Source: CAJQLB01 sp041392065
Lineage (GTDB): Bacteria > Bacteroidota > Bacteroidia > Flavobacteriales > Flavobacteriaceae
Assembly: GCA_041392065.1 (NCBI GenBank)
Contig: JAWKMU010000003.1
Coordinates: 372,001 to 436,000, forward strand
Reading direction: 5' to 3'
Length of the DNA: 64,000 nt
Made by a program: the position numbers and the translations under genes
Part shown: positions 15,998 to 25,261 of the stretch, one piece after another
Position numbering within the stretch: position 1 is the first letter of the stretch
Layout of the letters: every line of letters starts with the position of its first letter
The notes under the pieces: model-generated
Databases searched by the model: none
What the model saw: only the letters and a program-made list of their open reading frames with translations
What the model was told of the DNA's origin: nothing

Positions 15998-18712
15998 ATG
16001 AAAAAAATTACTCAATTATTATTTGTTGCTTTAACAATGGTTTTATCAACTGTTGCTTTTGCACAAAGCACTATTACAGGAACCGTAATGGATGCTGAAA
16101 TGAATGCTCCGCTTCCTGGTGCAAACATTATAGTAAAAAATACCACTAATGGTACAACATCAGATTTTGATGGTAATTTCACGCTAACATCAGAAGCTGC
16201 TTCAGGACAAGTTGTTATATCTTATGTTGGTTATACTTCAGTTACTCTATCTTTTAATGGTAACACAAACTTAGGCACTATTACATTAGTGTCCGATAAC
16301 ACTTTAGAAGAAATTGTATTAGTAGGAACAGGTGTAATTGACCTTGCTGAAGACAGAAAAACTCCAGTAGCGGTTTCTACAATTATGGCTAGCGAAATTC
16401 AAGAAAAAATTGGAGCGCAAGATATTACTAATACTTTAGTTAATACACCTTCTGTTTATGTAGCTGGTCAAGCTGGTGGTTTTGGAGACTCTAGAATTGC
16501 TGTTCGTGGTTTTGAACAAGACAATACAGCTTACCTTTTAAATGGACAACCAATTAATGGTATGGAAGACGGTAAAATGTACTGGTCTAACTGGTCTGGT
16601 ATGAACGATGTTGCTAGTGCTGTTCAAATTCAAAGAGGACTAGGTTCATCTAAATTAGCAATCTCGTCAGTTGGTGGTACTGTAAACTTTGTAATGAAAT
16701 CTACCGACAGAAAAGAAGGTGGTTTTATATATGCTGGAATTGCAAATGATGACTATTTAAAAACAACTTATTCATACAACACAGGTAAAAGTGATAAAGG
16801 ATGGGGAACAAGTTTTATGTTATCTCACTGGCAAGGTGATGGTTACAATGAAGGAACTTTTGGAGAAGGACAAACTTACTTTTTCTCTGTAGGTTATACA
16901 CCTAATGATACTCATAATTTTAACTTCTTAGTTACTGGTGCCCCTCAATGGCATGACCAAAACTTCACGAAAAGCATATCTTCTTATTTAACTCATGGTA
17001 GAAAATACAATGGAAACTGGGGAACATATAAAGGTCAATACCTAAGTGAAAGAAGAAACTTTTACCACAAACCAGTTGCCAACTTAAACTGGGATTTTAA
17101 CATCAATGAAACTACAAATTTGTCTACAGTGCTTTACGCATCTTGGGGACGAGGTGGTGGAACTGGAGATCGTGGTAACAGAATTAGAACTGCAGATGGG
17201 AAGTATATAGATTATGATGCTATTGTTGCATTTAATGAATCTGTACCAATGGGAGCTGGTGGTTATTTTGCTGCTGGTGGTGGTTATGTAACTCGTTCAT
17301 CTATGAACTTACACTCATGGTATGGTTTAGTAACAAACTTAGAGAAACAGTTAAGTGAAAACTTAACATTAAATGTAGGCTTGGATTTAAGAACATATTA
17401 CGGTGAGCACTTTAGAATGGTTGAGAATTTCCATGGTCTTAACTCTTGGCAAGAAAACATACGTTTAAGAGATCAAAATGATAACCACCAAACTTATGGT
17501 TCTTTTGGAACGTATAAGAACGTAATTACTACAAGAGATTTATCTGCAAACCCTTGGGCTGTTTTATTTGCTAAAGTTGATCAAGATGAAAAAATTGCTT
17601 ACAGTAATGATGAACGTATTTCTTATGGTGGATTGTTTGCTCAGTTAGAGTACACAAAAGATAATTTCTCTACTTTTTTCCAAGGATCAATCTCTAACCA
17701 GTACCACCAACGGTTTGATTTTTACCAATATGCTGATCAAGCCTTAATTGATGGTACTTCATCTCAAAACGTAGATAATGATAATGATGGCAATCCAGAC
17801 CCACTTCCTGCAGGAATTACTGATGGTGTAAATTCTGAAAAAGTATCTAATTTTGGATTTAATGTTAAAGGTGGAGCTAATTATATAATTGATGATTCAC
17901 ATAATGTTTTTGTTAATGCAGGTTACTATTCACGCCAACCTTATCATGATAATATTTACTTAAACTTTACAAACCAAGTAAATCCATTAACTCAAAATGA
18001 AAAGATTTTAGGGTTAGAAGCTGGGTATGGTTTTAAAAGCCAATTCTTTAGTGCTAATGTGAACTTGTACAGAACATCTTGGAAAGATAGAGTTGTAACA
18101 TCTTCTAATGTTGTAGACGATGTTGTTCAATATACTACAAATGAAGGTGTAGAACAAGTTCATCAAGGTGTTGAAGTAGACTTTACAGCTAGACCGTTAC
18201 CACAGTTTAAAGTTAAAGGATTTGTTTCTATAGGTGATTGGGAATTTAAAGGTTCTGGTATAACTAGAGTTACAGATGAAGAGCAAAATGTAATTAGTAC
18301 AGATGAAGAAGATTTTGATGGAGGAAAAGTTGGTGATGCTGCTCAGTTCACAGCTGGTTTAGGTGCAGATTACGATATTTGTAAGAACTTATCAATTGAT
18401 GCTGATATTAGATTTTATGATAACTTATATGCTGATGTAGGAGCTGTAAAAGAAAACCTAAAATTACCTTCATATCACTTAGTTGATACTGGATTATCAT
18501 ATAAGATGATTTTAGGAAAAGATAAAGACAAATCATTAAATTTCAGATTAAATGTAAATAACGTGTTTGACATGGTTTATATTTCTGAATTGTCAACAGC
18601 AATTATGGCTGGTGATGGTAGTGGAGAACTTTACAATGGTTTAGATCCTGCTAACCAAGGATATTTTGGTTTAGGTAGAACTTGGAACTTAGGATTACGT
18701 TATAAGTTCTAA
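15998..18712 (+). CDS. TonB-dependent receptor with carboxypeptidase-regulatory-like N-terminal domain
   Basis: 904-residue outer-membrane receptor. A signal peptide (ending VAFAQ) is followed by a carboxypeptidase-D-regulatory-like beta sandwich (GTVMDAEMNAPLPGANIIVK to about residue 100), a plug domain (residues about 118-230, including SRIAVRGFEQDNTAYLLNGQ), and a long 22-strand barrel ending in aromatic RYKF. It is energised by TonB-ExbBD, which is not in the window. There is no SusD partner beside it, so it is not a SusCD polysaccharide locus by context, and the ligand is unknown. It is followed by a strong perfect-palindrome terminator, so it is probably monocistronic. Confidence 0.92.
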   Translation: MKKITQLLFVALTMVLSTVAFAQSTITGTVMDAEMNAPLPGANIIVKNTTNGTTSDFDGNFTLTSEAASGQVVISYVGYTSVTLSFNGNTNLGTITLVSDNTLEEIVLVGTGVIDLAEDRKTPVAVSTIMASEIQEKIGAQDITNTLVNTPSVYVAGQAGGFGDSRIAVRGFEQDNTAYLLNGQPINGMEDGKMYWSNWSGMNDVASAVQIQRGLGSSKLAISSVGGTVNFVMKSTDRKEGGFIYAGIANDDYLKTTYSYNTGKSDKGWGTSFMLSHWQGDGYNEGTFGEGQTYFFSVGYTPNDTHNFNFLVTGAPQWHDQNFTKSISSYLTHGRKYNGNWGTYKGQYLSERRNFYHKPVANLNWDFNINETTNLSTVLYASWGRGGGTGDRGNRIRTADGKYIDYDAIVAFNESVPMGAGGYFAAGGGYVTRSSMNLHSWYGLVTNLEKQLSENLTLNVGLDLRTYYGEHFRMVENFHGLNSWQENIRLRDQNDNHQTYGSFGTYKNVITTRDLSANPWAVLFAKVDQDEKIAYSNDERISYGGLFAQLEYTKDNFSTFFQGSISNQYHQRFDFYQYADQALIDGTSSQNVDNDNDGNPDPLPAGITDGVNSEKVSNFGFNVKGGANYIIDDSHNVFVNAGYYSRQPYHDNIYLNFTNQVNPLTQNEKILGLEAGYGFKSQFFSANVNLYRTSWKDRVVTSSNVVDDVVQYTTNEGVEQVHQGVEVDFTARPLPQFKVKGFVSIGDWEFKGSGITRVTDEEQNVISTDEEDFDGGKVGDAAQFTAGLGADYDICKNLSIDADIRFYDNLYADVGAVKENLKLPSYHLVDTGLSYKMILGKDKDKSLNFRLNVNNVFDMVYISELSTAIMAGDGSGELYNGLDPANQGYFGLGRTWNLGLRYKF

Positions 18713-18729
18713 TACCTTAATTCAATATT

Positions 18730-18762
18730 AAAAAAACCTGCTCAATTGAGCAGGTTTTTTTA
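18730..18762 (+). terminator. Perfect-palindrome terminator after TonB-dependent receptor
   Basis: AAAAAACCTGCTCAA/TTGAGCAGGTTTTTT (18731-18760) is a perfect inverted repeat flanked by A and T runs, so it works in both directions. Confidence 0.85.
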
Positions 18763-18776
18763 TGCTTTAAATTCAC

Positions 18777-18784
18777 TATTTTTG
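18777..18784 (+). promoter_or_regulatory. Candidate -7 box of small membrane protein gene
   Basis: TATTTTTG matches TAnnTTTG, 20 bases before the ATG at 18805. The expected -33 region overlaps the preceding terminator and shows no TTG. Confidence 0.3.
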
Positions 18785-18804
18785 TTTAAACTAAAAAACA
18801 ACAT

Positions 18805-19245
18805 ATGTATTCTACAATTAAAATGCTCCACTCGTATTGGGCTTATTTAGTATTATTAATCTTATTTGTGGCTGTTATTAATGCACTAATAGGTCTTTTA
18901 GGAAAAAAAGAATATGCTGCCAAAGATTTTAGAGTTTCTTTATTTACACTTATAGTATCGCACATTCAATTACTCATTGGACTGATACTTTACTTTGTAT
19001 CTCCTATGTTTGATATGTGGAGTTCAATGGGAAGTGAAGTTATGAAAACAGCAAGTGTTAGACTTTATCTAATAGAGCATCCTATAATTAATATAATTGC
19101 CATTGTGTTAATTACAATTGGATATTCGAAGCATAAAAAACAAACAGAATCAACTTCAAAATTTAAAACAATATTAATGTTCTATGCTCTGGCATTTATA
19201 TTATTGCTTTCAAGAATACCTTGGGACGTATGGCCAAGATTCTAA
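18805..19245 (+). CDS. Four-helix membrane protein, cytochrome b-like
   Basis: 146 residues with four hydrophobic segments (about 11-31, 47-67, 91-106 and 122-138). Histidines sit at helix edges (MLHSYWAYL, VSHIQLLIG, IEHPIINII). Homologues in other Flavobacteriaceae are often labelled cytochrome B, which fits potential heme-ligating histidines, but no heme-binding signature can be proven here. No gene of a respiratory complex is adjacent. It is monocistronic: preceded by a terminator and followed by a bidirectional one. A real gene by its conservation-like composition; function unknown. Confidence 0.7.
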   Translation: MYSTIKMLHSYWAYLVLLILFVAVINALIGLLGKKEYAAKDFRVSLFTLIVSHIQLLIGLILYFVSPMFDMWSSMGSEVMKTASVRLYLIEHPIINIIAIVLITIGYSKHKKQTESTSKFKTILMFYALAFILLLSRIPWDVWPRF

Positions 19246-19247
19246 TA

Positions 19248-19278
19248 AAAAAAAGCGACACATTGTGTCGCTTTTTTT
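19248..19278. terminator. Bidirectional terminator between convergent genes
   Basis: AAAAAGCGACACA/TGTGTCGCTTTTT forms a near-perfect hairpin flanked by A and T runs. It serves both the + strand small membrane gene and the minus-strand EEP gene, whose stop codon lies at the edge. Confidence 0.85.
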
Positions 19279-20333
19279 TACTCTTTAATCTCTTTTATGA
19301 TGTGCACATAAACTGGAAAGTGGTCACTGTAACCATCTGTAAATCCACCATCGGCAAAACTTCTCCAAGGATAGCCTTTATATCTACCTTCTTTATTGGT
19401 TAAATAAAGCTTGTTAAATATACCAGCCTTATAAAACCTAAATGAAGAATAATCTGTTTCTAAAAGAGGCTTTGTTATTATAATTTGGTCAAATAAGCTC
19501 CAAGCGTCTCTATAGGCATTAGACCCTAATCCTTTTTTAAAGAAGTTTTCCATTGGGTTGTAAATACCTTTCAGCTGTACATCATCTTTGTCTTTTTCTG
19601 TCTTTAAAACATCTTTTAAGCTCGAATTGGTTGGATCATCGTTTAAATCTCCCATCGAAAATATTTTTGCATAAGGGTCTATAGCTTGTAATGAGTCAAT
19701 GATACGTTTGTTTAATCTTGCAGCCGCGAGTCGTTTTGGCCTGCTTCTTGCTTCACCTCCTGAACGTGAAGGCCAATGGTTTACAATAACATGAATAAGC
19801 TCACCATCTAACTTACCACTAACTAAAAGTTGGTCTCTTGTATAGACACGTTCTCTTGTAATATCATCGTAAATTTTAAGTTCATGCTTACTGCTGCTTA
19901 TAGGCACAAACAATGCCTTTTGGTACATTAAGGCTACATCTATACCTCTTGCATCTGGAGAGTCAAAATGAATAATACCATAGTCTTTTGCATATAAGGC
20001 ATCATCATTTGCTAAATCTTCAACAACCTCTCTATTTTCAACTTCAGCTATCCCAATAATAGCAGGACTATTGTTAGAAACGTCTGCTCCAATCTCAGAA
20101 ATTACATGAGCCATATTTTTAACCTTCTTTTTGTAAATCTCTTGACGGTTAAATTTTAGTTCCATAATTGGGCTTGCTTCATCAAATTTATTTGGGTCGT
20201 TTATAGTATCAAATAAATTTTCAACATTATAAAAAGCAATAGTGTGGACTTTAAATTTTCTTTTTTCTTGAGCAAATCCAGTAAATATAAGCGCAGAACA
20301 AAAGATGGTAAGAAACGGTTTTATTAATCTCAT
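19278..20333 (-). CDS. Secreted endonuclease/exonuclease/phosphatase-family protein
   Basis: 351 residues with a signal peptide (FLTIFCSALIFTGFAQ). EEP fold motifs: FYNVENLFDT (Asn/Glu metal site), IIGIAEVENREV, FDSPDARGIDVALMY, IVNHWPSR (catalytic His), SMGDLNDDPTN and SDHFPVYVHI (catalytic Asp-His pair). The family covers extracellular DNases, sphingomyelinases and phosphodiesterases, so the substrate is open. A paralogue of the same subfamily lies at 25262-26230, and the divergent receptor/lipoprotein pair starts 139 bases away, pointing to joint use of a phosphodiester-containing nutrient. Confidence 0.88.
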   Translation of the reverse strand: MRLIKPFLTIFCSALIFTGFAQEKRKFKVHTIAFYNVENLFDTINDPNKFDEASPIMELKFNRQEIYKKKVKNMAHVISEIGADVSNNSPAIIGIAEVENREVVEDLANDDALYAKDYGIIHFDSPDARGIDVALMYQKALFVPISSSKHELKIYDDITRERVYTRDQLLVSGKLDGELIHVIVNHWPSRSGGEARSRPKRLAAARLNKRIIDSLQAIDPYAKIFSMGDLNDDPTNSSLKDVLKTEKDKDDVQLKGIYNPMENFFKKGLGSNAYRDAWSLFDQIIITKPLLETDYSSFRFYKAGIFNKLYLTNKEGRYKGYPWRSFADGGFTDGYSDHFPVYVHIIKEIKE

Positions 20334-20472
20334 TTATAGTTATATTACGTTTATGTTAATTAGCAAGCAAAACTTAAGCCAAAAGTAAATATTAATAATA
20401 AAATAATGTAAATTTGCAAGCCTTAATAATTTAAAATTAAGGAAAAAGAGAGTATTAATTTTAATATTGAAC

Positions 20473-23247
20473 ATGAAGAAAAGTTTATTTATTTTTTTGT
20501 TAGGGATTTTTTCAGTGTTTTCAGCCGTTGCTCAAACCGAAATTAAAGGTAGTGTTAAAGATGCTGATTCCAACTTACCAATCCCTGATGTAACAATTAC
20601 TATTGAAGAAACTTCCTTTACCACAAAAACAGATGCCTTAGGTGAGTTTAGCTTTACTAGAAATGTTCCTTTAGGCGAGCAAGTTTTAAACATAAGTAAA
20701 ATTGGGTATAAAACAGAACGTTATCCAATAGTAGTCAATGAAGGATCAACAGTTAACATAACTGATATGGTTCTTAGAGTTGACGCAACTGATTCTGCAG
20801 ACTTGTTTACCATTACTTTATCTGATGATGAGTTGAATGATGATACTAGTGGAGCTGACAATATCTCTGGATTATTGCAATCATCACAAGACGTCTTTTT
20901 AAGAACTGCAGCTTTTGAGTTTAGCCAATCTTTTTTTAGTGTAAGAGGTTTAGATTCTGAAAATGGTAAAGTCCTCATCAATGGTGTTGAAATGAATAAG
21001 ATGTTCAACGGAAGGCCACAATGGAGTAATTGGGGCGGACTTAATGATGTGGTGAGAAACCAAGAACTGTCAAATGGTCTAACACCTTCTGAATATAATT
21101 TTGGTGGCTTGTTAGGAACAACAAATATAAACACTAGAGCATCATTGTATAGAAAAGGTGGTCGTGTAACGTATTCATCTTCAAACAGAAGTTATACCAA
21201 TAGGTTAATGGCAACTTACTCTTCAGGATTGGTTGATGGAGGCTGGGCTTACTCGCTTTCAGTAGGAAGACGTTGGGGAGATGAAGGCTACCAAGACGCA
21301 ACCTTTTATGATGCCAATTCGTTTTTTGCTTCAGTTGAAAAGAAAATTAATGACAAACACAGTATTAACTTTACAGGTGTTTTTGCACCAAACAGACGTG
21401 GAAAATCTTCACCAAATACTCAAGAAGTTTATGATTTAAAAGGCATTAGATACAACGAGTATTGGGGCTATCAGGATGGAGAAAAAAGAAACTCTAGAAT
21501 AAAAAGAACAGTTGAGCCTATTTTAATGTTAAATCACTATTGGGATATTAACGAAAAATCTTCATTAAATACCAATATAGGATATCAATTTGGAGAAATT
21601 GGTAACAGTAGGTTGGATTATGCTGGAGGTGCCAACCCAAGTCCTGCTTATTACCAAAACTTACCAAGCTACTTTTTAGCAGATACAGATGGACCTGATT
21701 ATGCAGGTGCTTATCAAGCCGAACAAGAGTTTATTAATAATGGTCAAATAGATTGGAACCGAATCTATGATGCTAACCTTACCAATAACATTAACGGTCT
21801 AAATGCAGCTTATGCCTTGTATGAAGACAGAAATGATGACAAACAATTAACATTTAATACCATCTACACACAAGACATCAATGATCATGTAAGAATTAAT
21901 GGAATACTTGATTATAAAAAATTGGAGTCAAATAATTTTGCTGAAATTGTAGATTTATTAGGTGGCTCAGGTTATTTAAATGTTGATTCATTTGATAATT
22001 TCCAGTTTGACCTTCAAAACCCTGATAGAGTTGTTGGAGAAGGAGAGAAATTTAGATACAACTACAATCTTTATGCAGACGTAATTAGTGCAACAGCACA
22101 AGCATTTTTTAAGTATAACAAAGTAGATTTTTATTTAGCTGGAAGTTATACAAATACACAATATCAACGTGAAGGGTTGTACCAACACGAGGCGTTTGCA
22201 GATAATTCTTTTGGAAAAGGAAGAAAGCTTAAATTTAATGGTTTAGGAGCAAAAGCAGGATTTACCTACAAAGTTACAGGAAAGCATTTAATCGATGTTA
22301 ATACAGCATACATTAGTAGAGCACCTTCATTAAGAAATACTTACTCTAACTCAAGAGAAAATCACAATGTAGTAGGAGATTTAAGTGGAAACGAAATTAC
22401 TGAAGAAAAAATCACTACTGCTGATGTAAGCTATATTTTTAGGTCTCCAATTGTTAAAGCAAGGCTCACAGGTTTTTACACAAAAATGCAAGATGCTAAC
22501 GAAATTTCATTCTTCTTTGCTGATGGTATTGGTGGTGATAATGCCAACTTTGTACAAGAGGTATTACAAGGTATAGACAAAAAGCACATTGGTGCCGAAA
22601 TGGGTATTGAAGCTCAAGTAACACCAACAATAAAATTAAAAGGAGCAGCTTCAGTTGGTCAATACACGTACGACAACAACCCTGATCTTTACCTTACAAC
22701 TACACCAGACCCAACAGCTTCGGACGAATTGAGTCAAAATGGATATAAAAATTTTGGTCAAGCTAACTTAGAGAATTATAAAATAGCCAATGGTCCACAA
22801 CGAGCTTACTCTGTAGGTTTTGAGTACAGTGATCCAGACTATTGGTGGTTTGGTGCTACAACCAACTTCTTTACAAATACCTATGTAGATATTAGCCCAT
22901 TAACAAGAACCGAAAACTTTTATTTGGATAATGATGGACTTCCATTTAATGATTATGATCCAGAATTGGCGCGAGAATTATTGAAGCAGGAGAAGTTTGA
23001 AGATTATATGGTGGTTAACCTAATTGGTGGTAAATCTTGGAAAATTGGAGATTATTTTATTGGCCTTTTTGCGAGTGTAAACAACTTGTTAGACAAAGAA
23101 TATAAGTCTGGTGGTTTTGAACAAGGCAGAAATGCAAACTATAGAGAGTTAAGAGATGATAATGCCAACCCAACTCGAGTATTCGGACCAAAATATTGGT
23201 ATGGTCGTGGAACCACTTACTTCTTAAACCTTAATTTTAGATTTTAA
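20473..23247 (+). CDS. TonB-dependent receptor paired with DUF5689 lipoprotein
   Basis: 924 residues from the ATG at 20473; an in-frame TTG two codons upstream is less likely because the signal peptide begins MKKSLFIFLLGIFSVFSAVAQ. A carboxypeptidase-regulatory-like domain (IKGSVKDADSNLPIPDVTI) is followed by a plug (FSQSFFSVRGLDSENGKVLINGVEMN) and a barrel ending LNLNFRF. The lipoprotein gene 24 bases downstream and flanking EEP enzymes on both sides suggest uptake of products from extracellular nucleic acid or a phosphorylated compound (inference). A TAAATTTG box at 20409-20416 may be its -7 element. Confidence 0.92.
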   Translation: MKKSLFIFLLGIFSVFSAVAQTEIKGSVKDADSNLPIPDVTITIEETSFTTKTDALGEFSFTRNVPLGEQVLNISKIGYKTERYPIVVNEGSTVNITDMVLRVDATDSADLFTITLSDDELNDDTSGADNISGLLQSSQDVFLRTAAFEFSQSFFSVRGLDSENGKVLINGVEMNKMFNGRPQWSNWGGLNDVVRNQELSNGLTPSEYNFGGLLGTTNINTRASLYRKGGRVTYSSSNRSYTNRLMATYSSGLVDGGWAYSLSVGRRWGDEGYQDATFYDANSFFASVEKKINDKHSINFTGVFAPNRRGKSSPNTQEVYDLKGIRYNEYWGYQDGEKRNSRIKRTVEPILMLNHYWDINEKSSLNTNIGYQFGEIGNSRLDYAGGANPSPAYYQNLPSYFLADTDGPDYAGAYQAEQEFINNGQIDWNRIYDANLTNNINGLNAAYALYEDRNDDKQLTFNTIYTQDINDHVRINGILDYKKLESNNFAEIVDLLGGSGYLNVDSFDNFQFDLQNPDRVVGEGEKFRYNYNLYADVISATAQAFFKYNKVDFYLAGSYTNTQYQREGLYQHEAFADNSFGKGRKLKFNGLGAKAGFTYKVTGKHLIDVNTAYISRAPSLRNTYSNSRENHNVVGDLSGNEITEEKITTADVSYIFRSPIVKARLTGFYTKMQDANEISFFFADGIGGDNANFVQEVLQGIDKKHIGAEMGIEAQVTPTIKLKGAASVGQYTYDNNPDLYLTTTPDPTASDELSQNGYKNFGQANLENYKIANGPQRAYSVGFEYSDPDYWWFGATTNFFTNTYVDISPLTRTENFYLDNDGLPFNDYDPELARELLKQEKFEDYMVVNLIGGKSWKIGDYFIGLFASVNNLLDKEYKSGGFEQGRNANYRELRDDNANPTRVFGPKYWYGRGTTYFLNLNFRF

Positions 23248-23271
23248 TAAAAAAATAATAAATTAGTATAT

Positions 23272-24654
23272 ATGAAAACGAATAAAATTTTAGCATTCTT
23301 CACTATAATAGCAATGTCAATTGCCTTAGTGTCATGTGTGCAAGACGATGAATTTTCAGTTCCTAATAGTTTAGGAGATGAAGAAAACGCAGGATTACAA
23401 GCCATTATGGCTGGTTTAAATAATGGTGACTTAACAGAAATAAGTATTGCTGATGTAAAAAATCTATTTGTTCCTGGAGAAGCCACAGAAGTAGTTTCAG
23501 ACGTAGTAGTAAAAGGTTATGTAAGTTCATCTGACCAGACAGGAAACTTTTATAAAGAGTTTTATTTACAAGACACTCCTGAAAATCCATCAGCAGCTGT
23601 AAAAGTACTTTTAAACCAAGTAGACTCTTATAATCAATTTAATATAGGAAGAGAAGTTTATATATCATTAAAAGGGCTTTATGTAGGAGAAGCAAGAACA
23701 AATGACGATGTTATTGCAATTGGTGGTGTAGCTAATGTAGATGGTGAAGTTGAAGCAATGACTGCAAACCAAATCCCATTTTATTTGTTTAGATCAACAA
23801 CCACTGAAACTATTGTGCCTATGGAGTTGACTTTTAATGAAATAAATGAAAGCCATATTGGGATGTTAGTAACAGTACAAAATGTACAGTTCCCTGAAGA
23901 ATTAGAAAATGAATTTTATGTTGATCCTTTTGACGATTTTGATACACAAAGAACTATGCAAAGCTGCGATGGTTTTGGTTACTCAAACTTTATTTTAGAA
24001 ACCAGTTCGTTTGCTAATTTTAATCAAGTAATATTACCATCAGGAGGAGGAAATATAACAGGGATTATCACAAAAACATTTAATGGTAGCGATTTAGTTA
24101 TGGCATTAAATTATTTAGAAGATGTTGCTTTAGATAACGAAAGATGTACACCTTTAGACATTAACGACTTTACTGTTGTAACTCAAGATAGTTTTGACGC
24201 AGGACTAAACAATTGGACAACCTATAATGCTCTTGGAGCACAAGTTTGGGGAACCACTACCTTTGGTAATCCTGGGCCAAGTGCTTACATGAATGGGTTT
24301 TCAGGTGGAGCGCAAAACAATGAAGATTGGTTAATCTCTAATGCCATAGATTTATCAGGTGTTACTAATACAATTTTCTTTTTTGAAACAGATAAACGTT
24401 ACAGTGGGAATGATTTAGAAGTTTATTATTCTACCGATTATTCTGGTGGAAACCCTAACTCTAACGGAACATGGACTCAAGTAGATGCTATTATGGACCC
24501 AAATGCAAATAGTTGGAATACTTGGACCAACTCTGGAAATATTGATATTTCAAGCGCTGATGGGCAAATGGTATATATTGCCTTTAAGTATACATCTAAT
24601 ACTTCGGCAGCTGCAACATTTGAGTTAGATAATTTTACGGTTTTAGGACTTTAA
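23272..24654 (+). CDS. Lipoprotein with DUF5689 and choice-of-anchor J domains
   Basis: 460 residues. The lipobox IALVSC puts the lipid-anchored Cys at 22, followed by acidic residues consistent with surface export in Bacteroidota. Residues about 55-290 match the DUF5689 OB-like region (VVVKGYVSSSDQTGNFYKEF, YLQDTP). The C-terminal 150 residues are a jelly-roll choice-of-anchor J domain (NEDWLISNAIDLSG, FFFETDKRYSGNDLEVYYS, FELDNFTVLG). It is probably the surface partner of the preceding receptor and cotranscribed with it (24-base gap). A terminator follows the stop. Confidence 0.87.
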   Translation: MKTNKILAFFTIIAMSIALVSCVQDDEFSVPNSLGDEENAGLQAIMAGLNNGDLTEISIADVKNLFVPGEATEVVSDVVVKGYVSSSDQTGNFYKEFYLQDTPENPSAAVKVLLNQVDSYNQFNIGREVYISLKGLYVGEARTNDDVIAIGGVANVDGEVEAMTANQIPFYLFRSTTTETIVPMELTFNEINESHIGMLVTVQNVQFPEELENEFYVDPFDDFDTQRTMQSCDGFGYSNFILETSSFANFNQVILPSGGGNITGIITKTFNGSDLVMALNYLEDVALDNERCTPLDINDFTVVTQDSFDAGLNNWTTYNALGAQVWGTTTFGNPGPSAYMNGFSGGAQNNEDWLISNAIDLSGVTNTIFFFETDKRYSGNDLEVYYSTDYSGGNPNSNGTWTQVDAIMDPNANSWNTWTNSGNIDISSADGQMVYIAFKYTSNTSAAATFELDNFTVLGL

Positions 24655-24676
24655 TCGTATAACATCAATAAATAAT

Positions 24677-24710
24677 AAGCCACAGTATTTTGACTGTGGC
24701 TTTGTTTTTT
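24677..24710 (+). terminator. Terminator after the DUF5689 lipoprotein gene
   Basis: AAGCCACAGT (24677-24686) and ACTGTGGCTT (24693-24702) form a 10-bp perfect stem with a 6-base loop, followed by TGTTTTTT. Confidence 0.85.
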
Positions 24711-24721
24711 ACTTTAATTTA

Positions 24722-25105
24722 ATGCTCATGACACTTTTTGATCATTTTGTACTTAATATATTCCAACATTATAAAATAAAGTACAAGGCTAAGGCAAACA
24801 TAATTTCTATAGTATATATTACTTTTTTACAGTCTTCGATTGTGTTATTGTTAGGAGCATTTTTTTCAATATTTTTTAAGCAAATGAATGTTGACACCAT
24901 GTCTTCAAACAAAGCCTGGACGCTTTTTGGTATTACAGCAATAGCTCTTTATTTTTTAAATTGGATGAATTATAGCAGCAGGAAACGACATGTCTTAAAT
25001 GCAAAATCCACCAAAAAGAAAGCAAAAAACTTTGGTATTATAACTTTATGGTTGCTGCCTTTTGGGTGTATCGCTCTGACCATTTTATTACTGCAAAATT
25101 TTTAA
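24722..25105 (+). CDS. Small membrane protein of unknown function
   Basis: 127 residues (or 125 from the second ATG at 24728). Three hydrophobic helices are visible (about 25-50, 64-80 and 104-123), separated by a basic loop RKRHVLNAKSTKKKAKN. I do not recognise a named family. It lies between two terminators, so it is transcribed alone, and its start is 12 bases after the previous hairpin. Codon use and composition look like the neighbours. It is probably an inner-membrane protein. Confidence 0.65.
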   Translation: MLMTLFDHFVLNIFQHYKIKYKAKANIISIVYITFLQSSIVLLLGAFFSIFFKQMNVDTMSSNKAWTLFGITAIALYFLNWMNYSSRKRHVLNAKSTKKKAKNFGIITLWLLPFGCIALTILLLQNF

Positions 25106-25111
25106 AAAACA

Positions 25112-25147
25112 AAAACCTTAGCATTAAATTTTGCTAAGGCTTTTTTA
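25112..25147 (+). terminator. Terminator after the small membrane protein gene
   Basis: CCTTAGCA (25116-25123) pairs with TGCTAAGG (25132-25139) and is followed by CTTTTTT. Preceding A runs allow weak reverse action for the EEP gene that ends at 25262. Confidence 0.8.
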
Positions 25148-25261
25148 ATTGGTTAGTTAGTTACTTTTTAAGTAGCTACAATATATTAAAAAAGATGTTT
25201 TAGCTGTACTTCTTTTTAGCTTAAAGGTAATATTCATCGATAAAATGCATTTAAAATAGTA

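Noticed and set aside
15998..18712. SusC of a polysaccharide-utilisation locus
   Set aside because: No SusD, glycoside hydrolase or anti-sigma gene beside it.
25230..25250. Similarity of ATCGATAAAATGCA here to TCGATGAAATGCA at about 48848 and 41066
   Set aside because: One copy is inside a coding sequence and the words are short and A/T-rich; chance is the simplest explanation.
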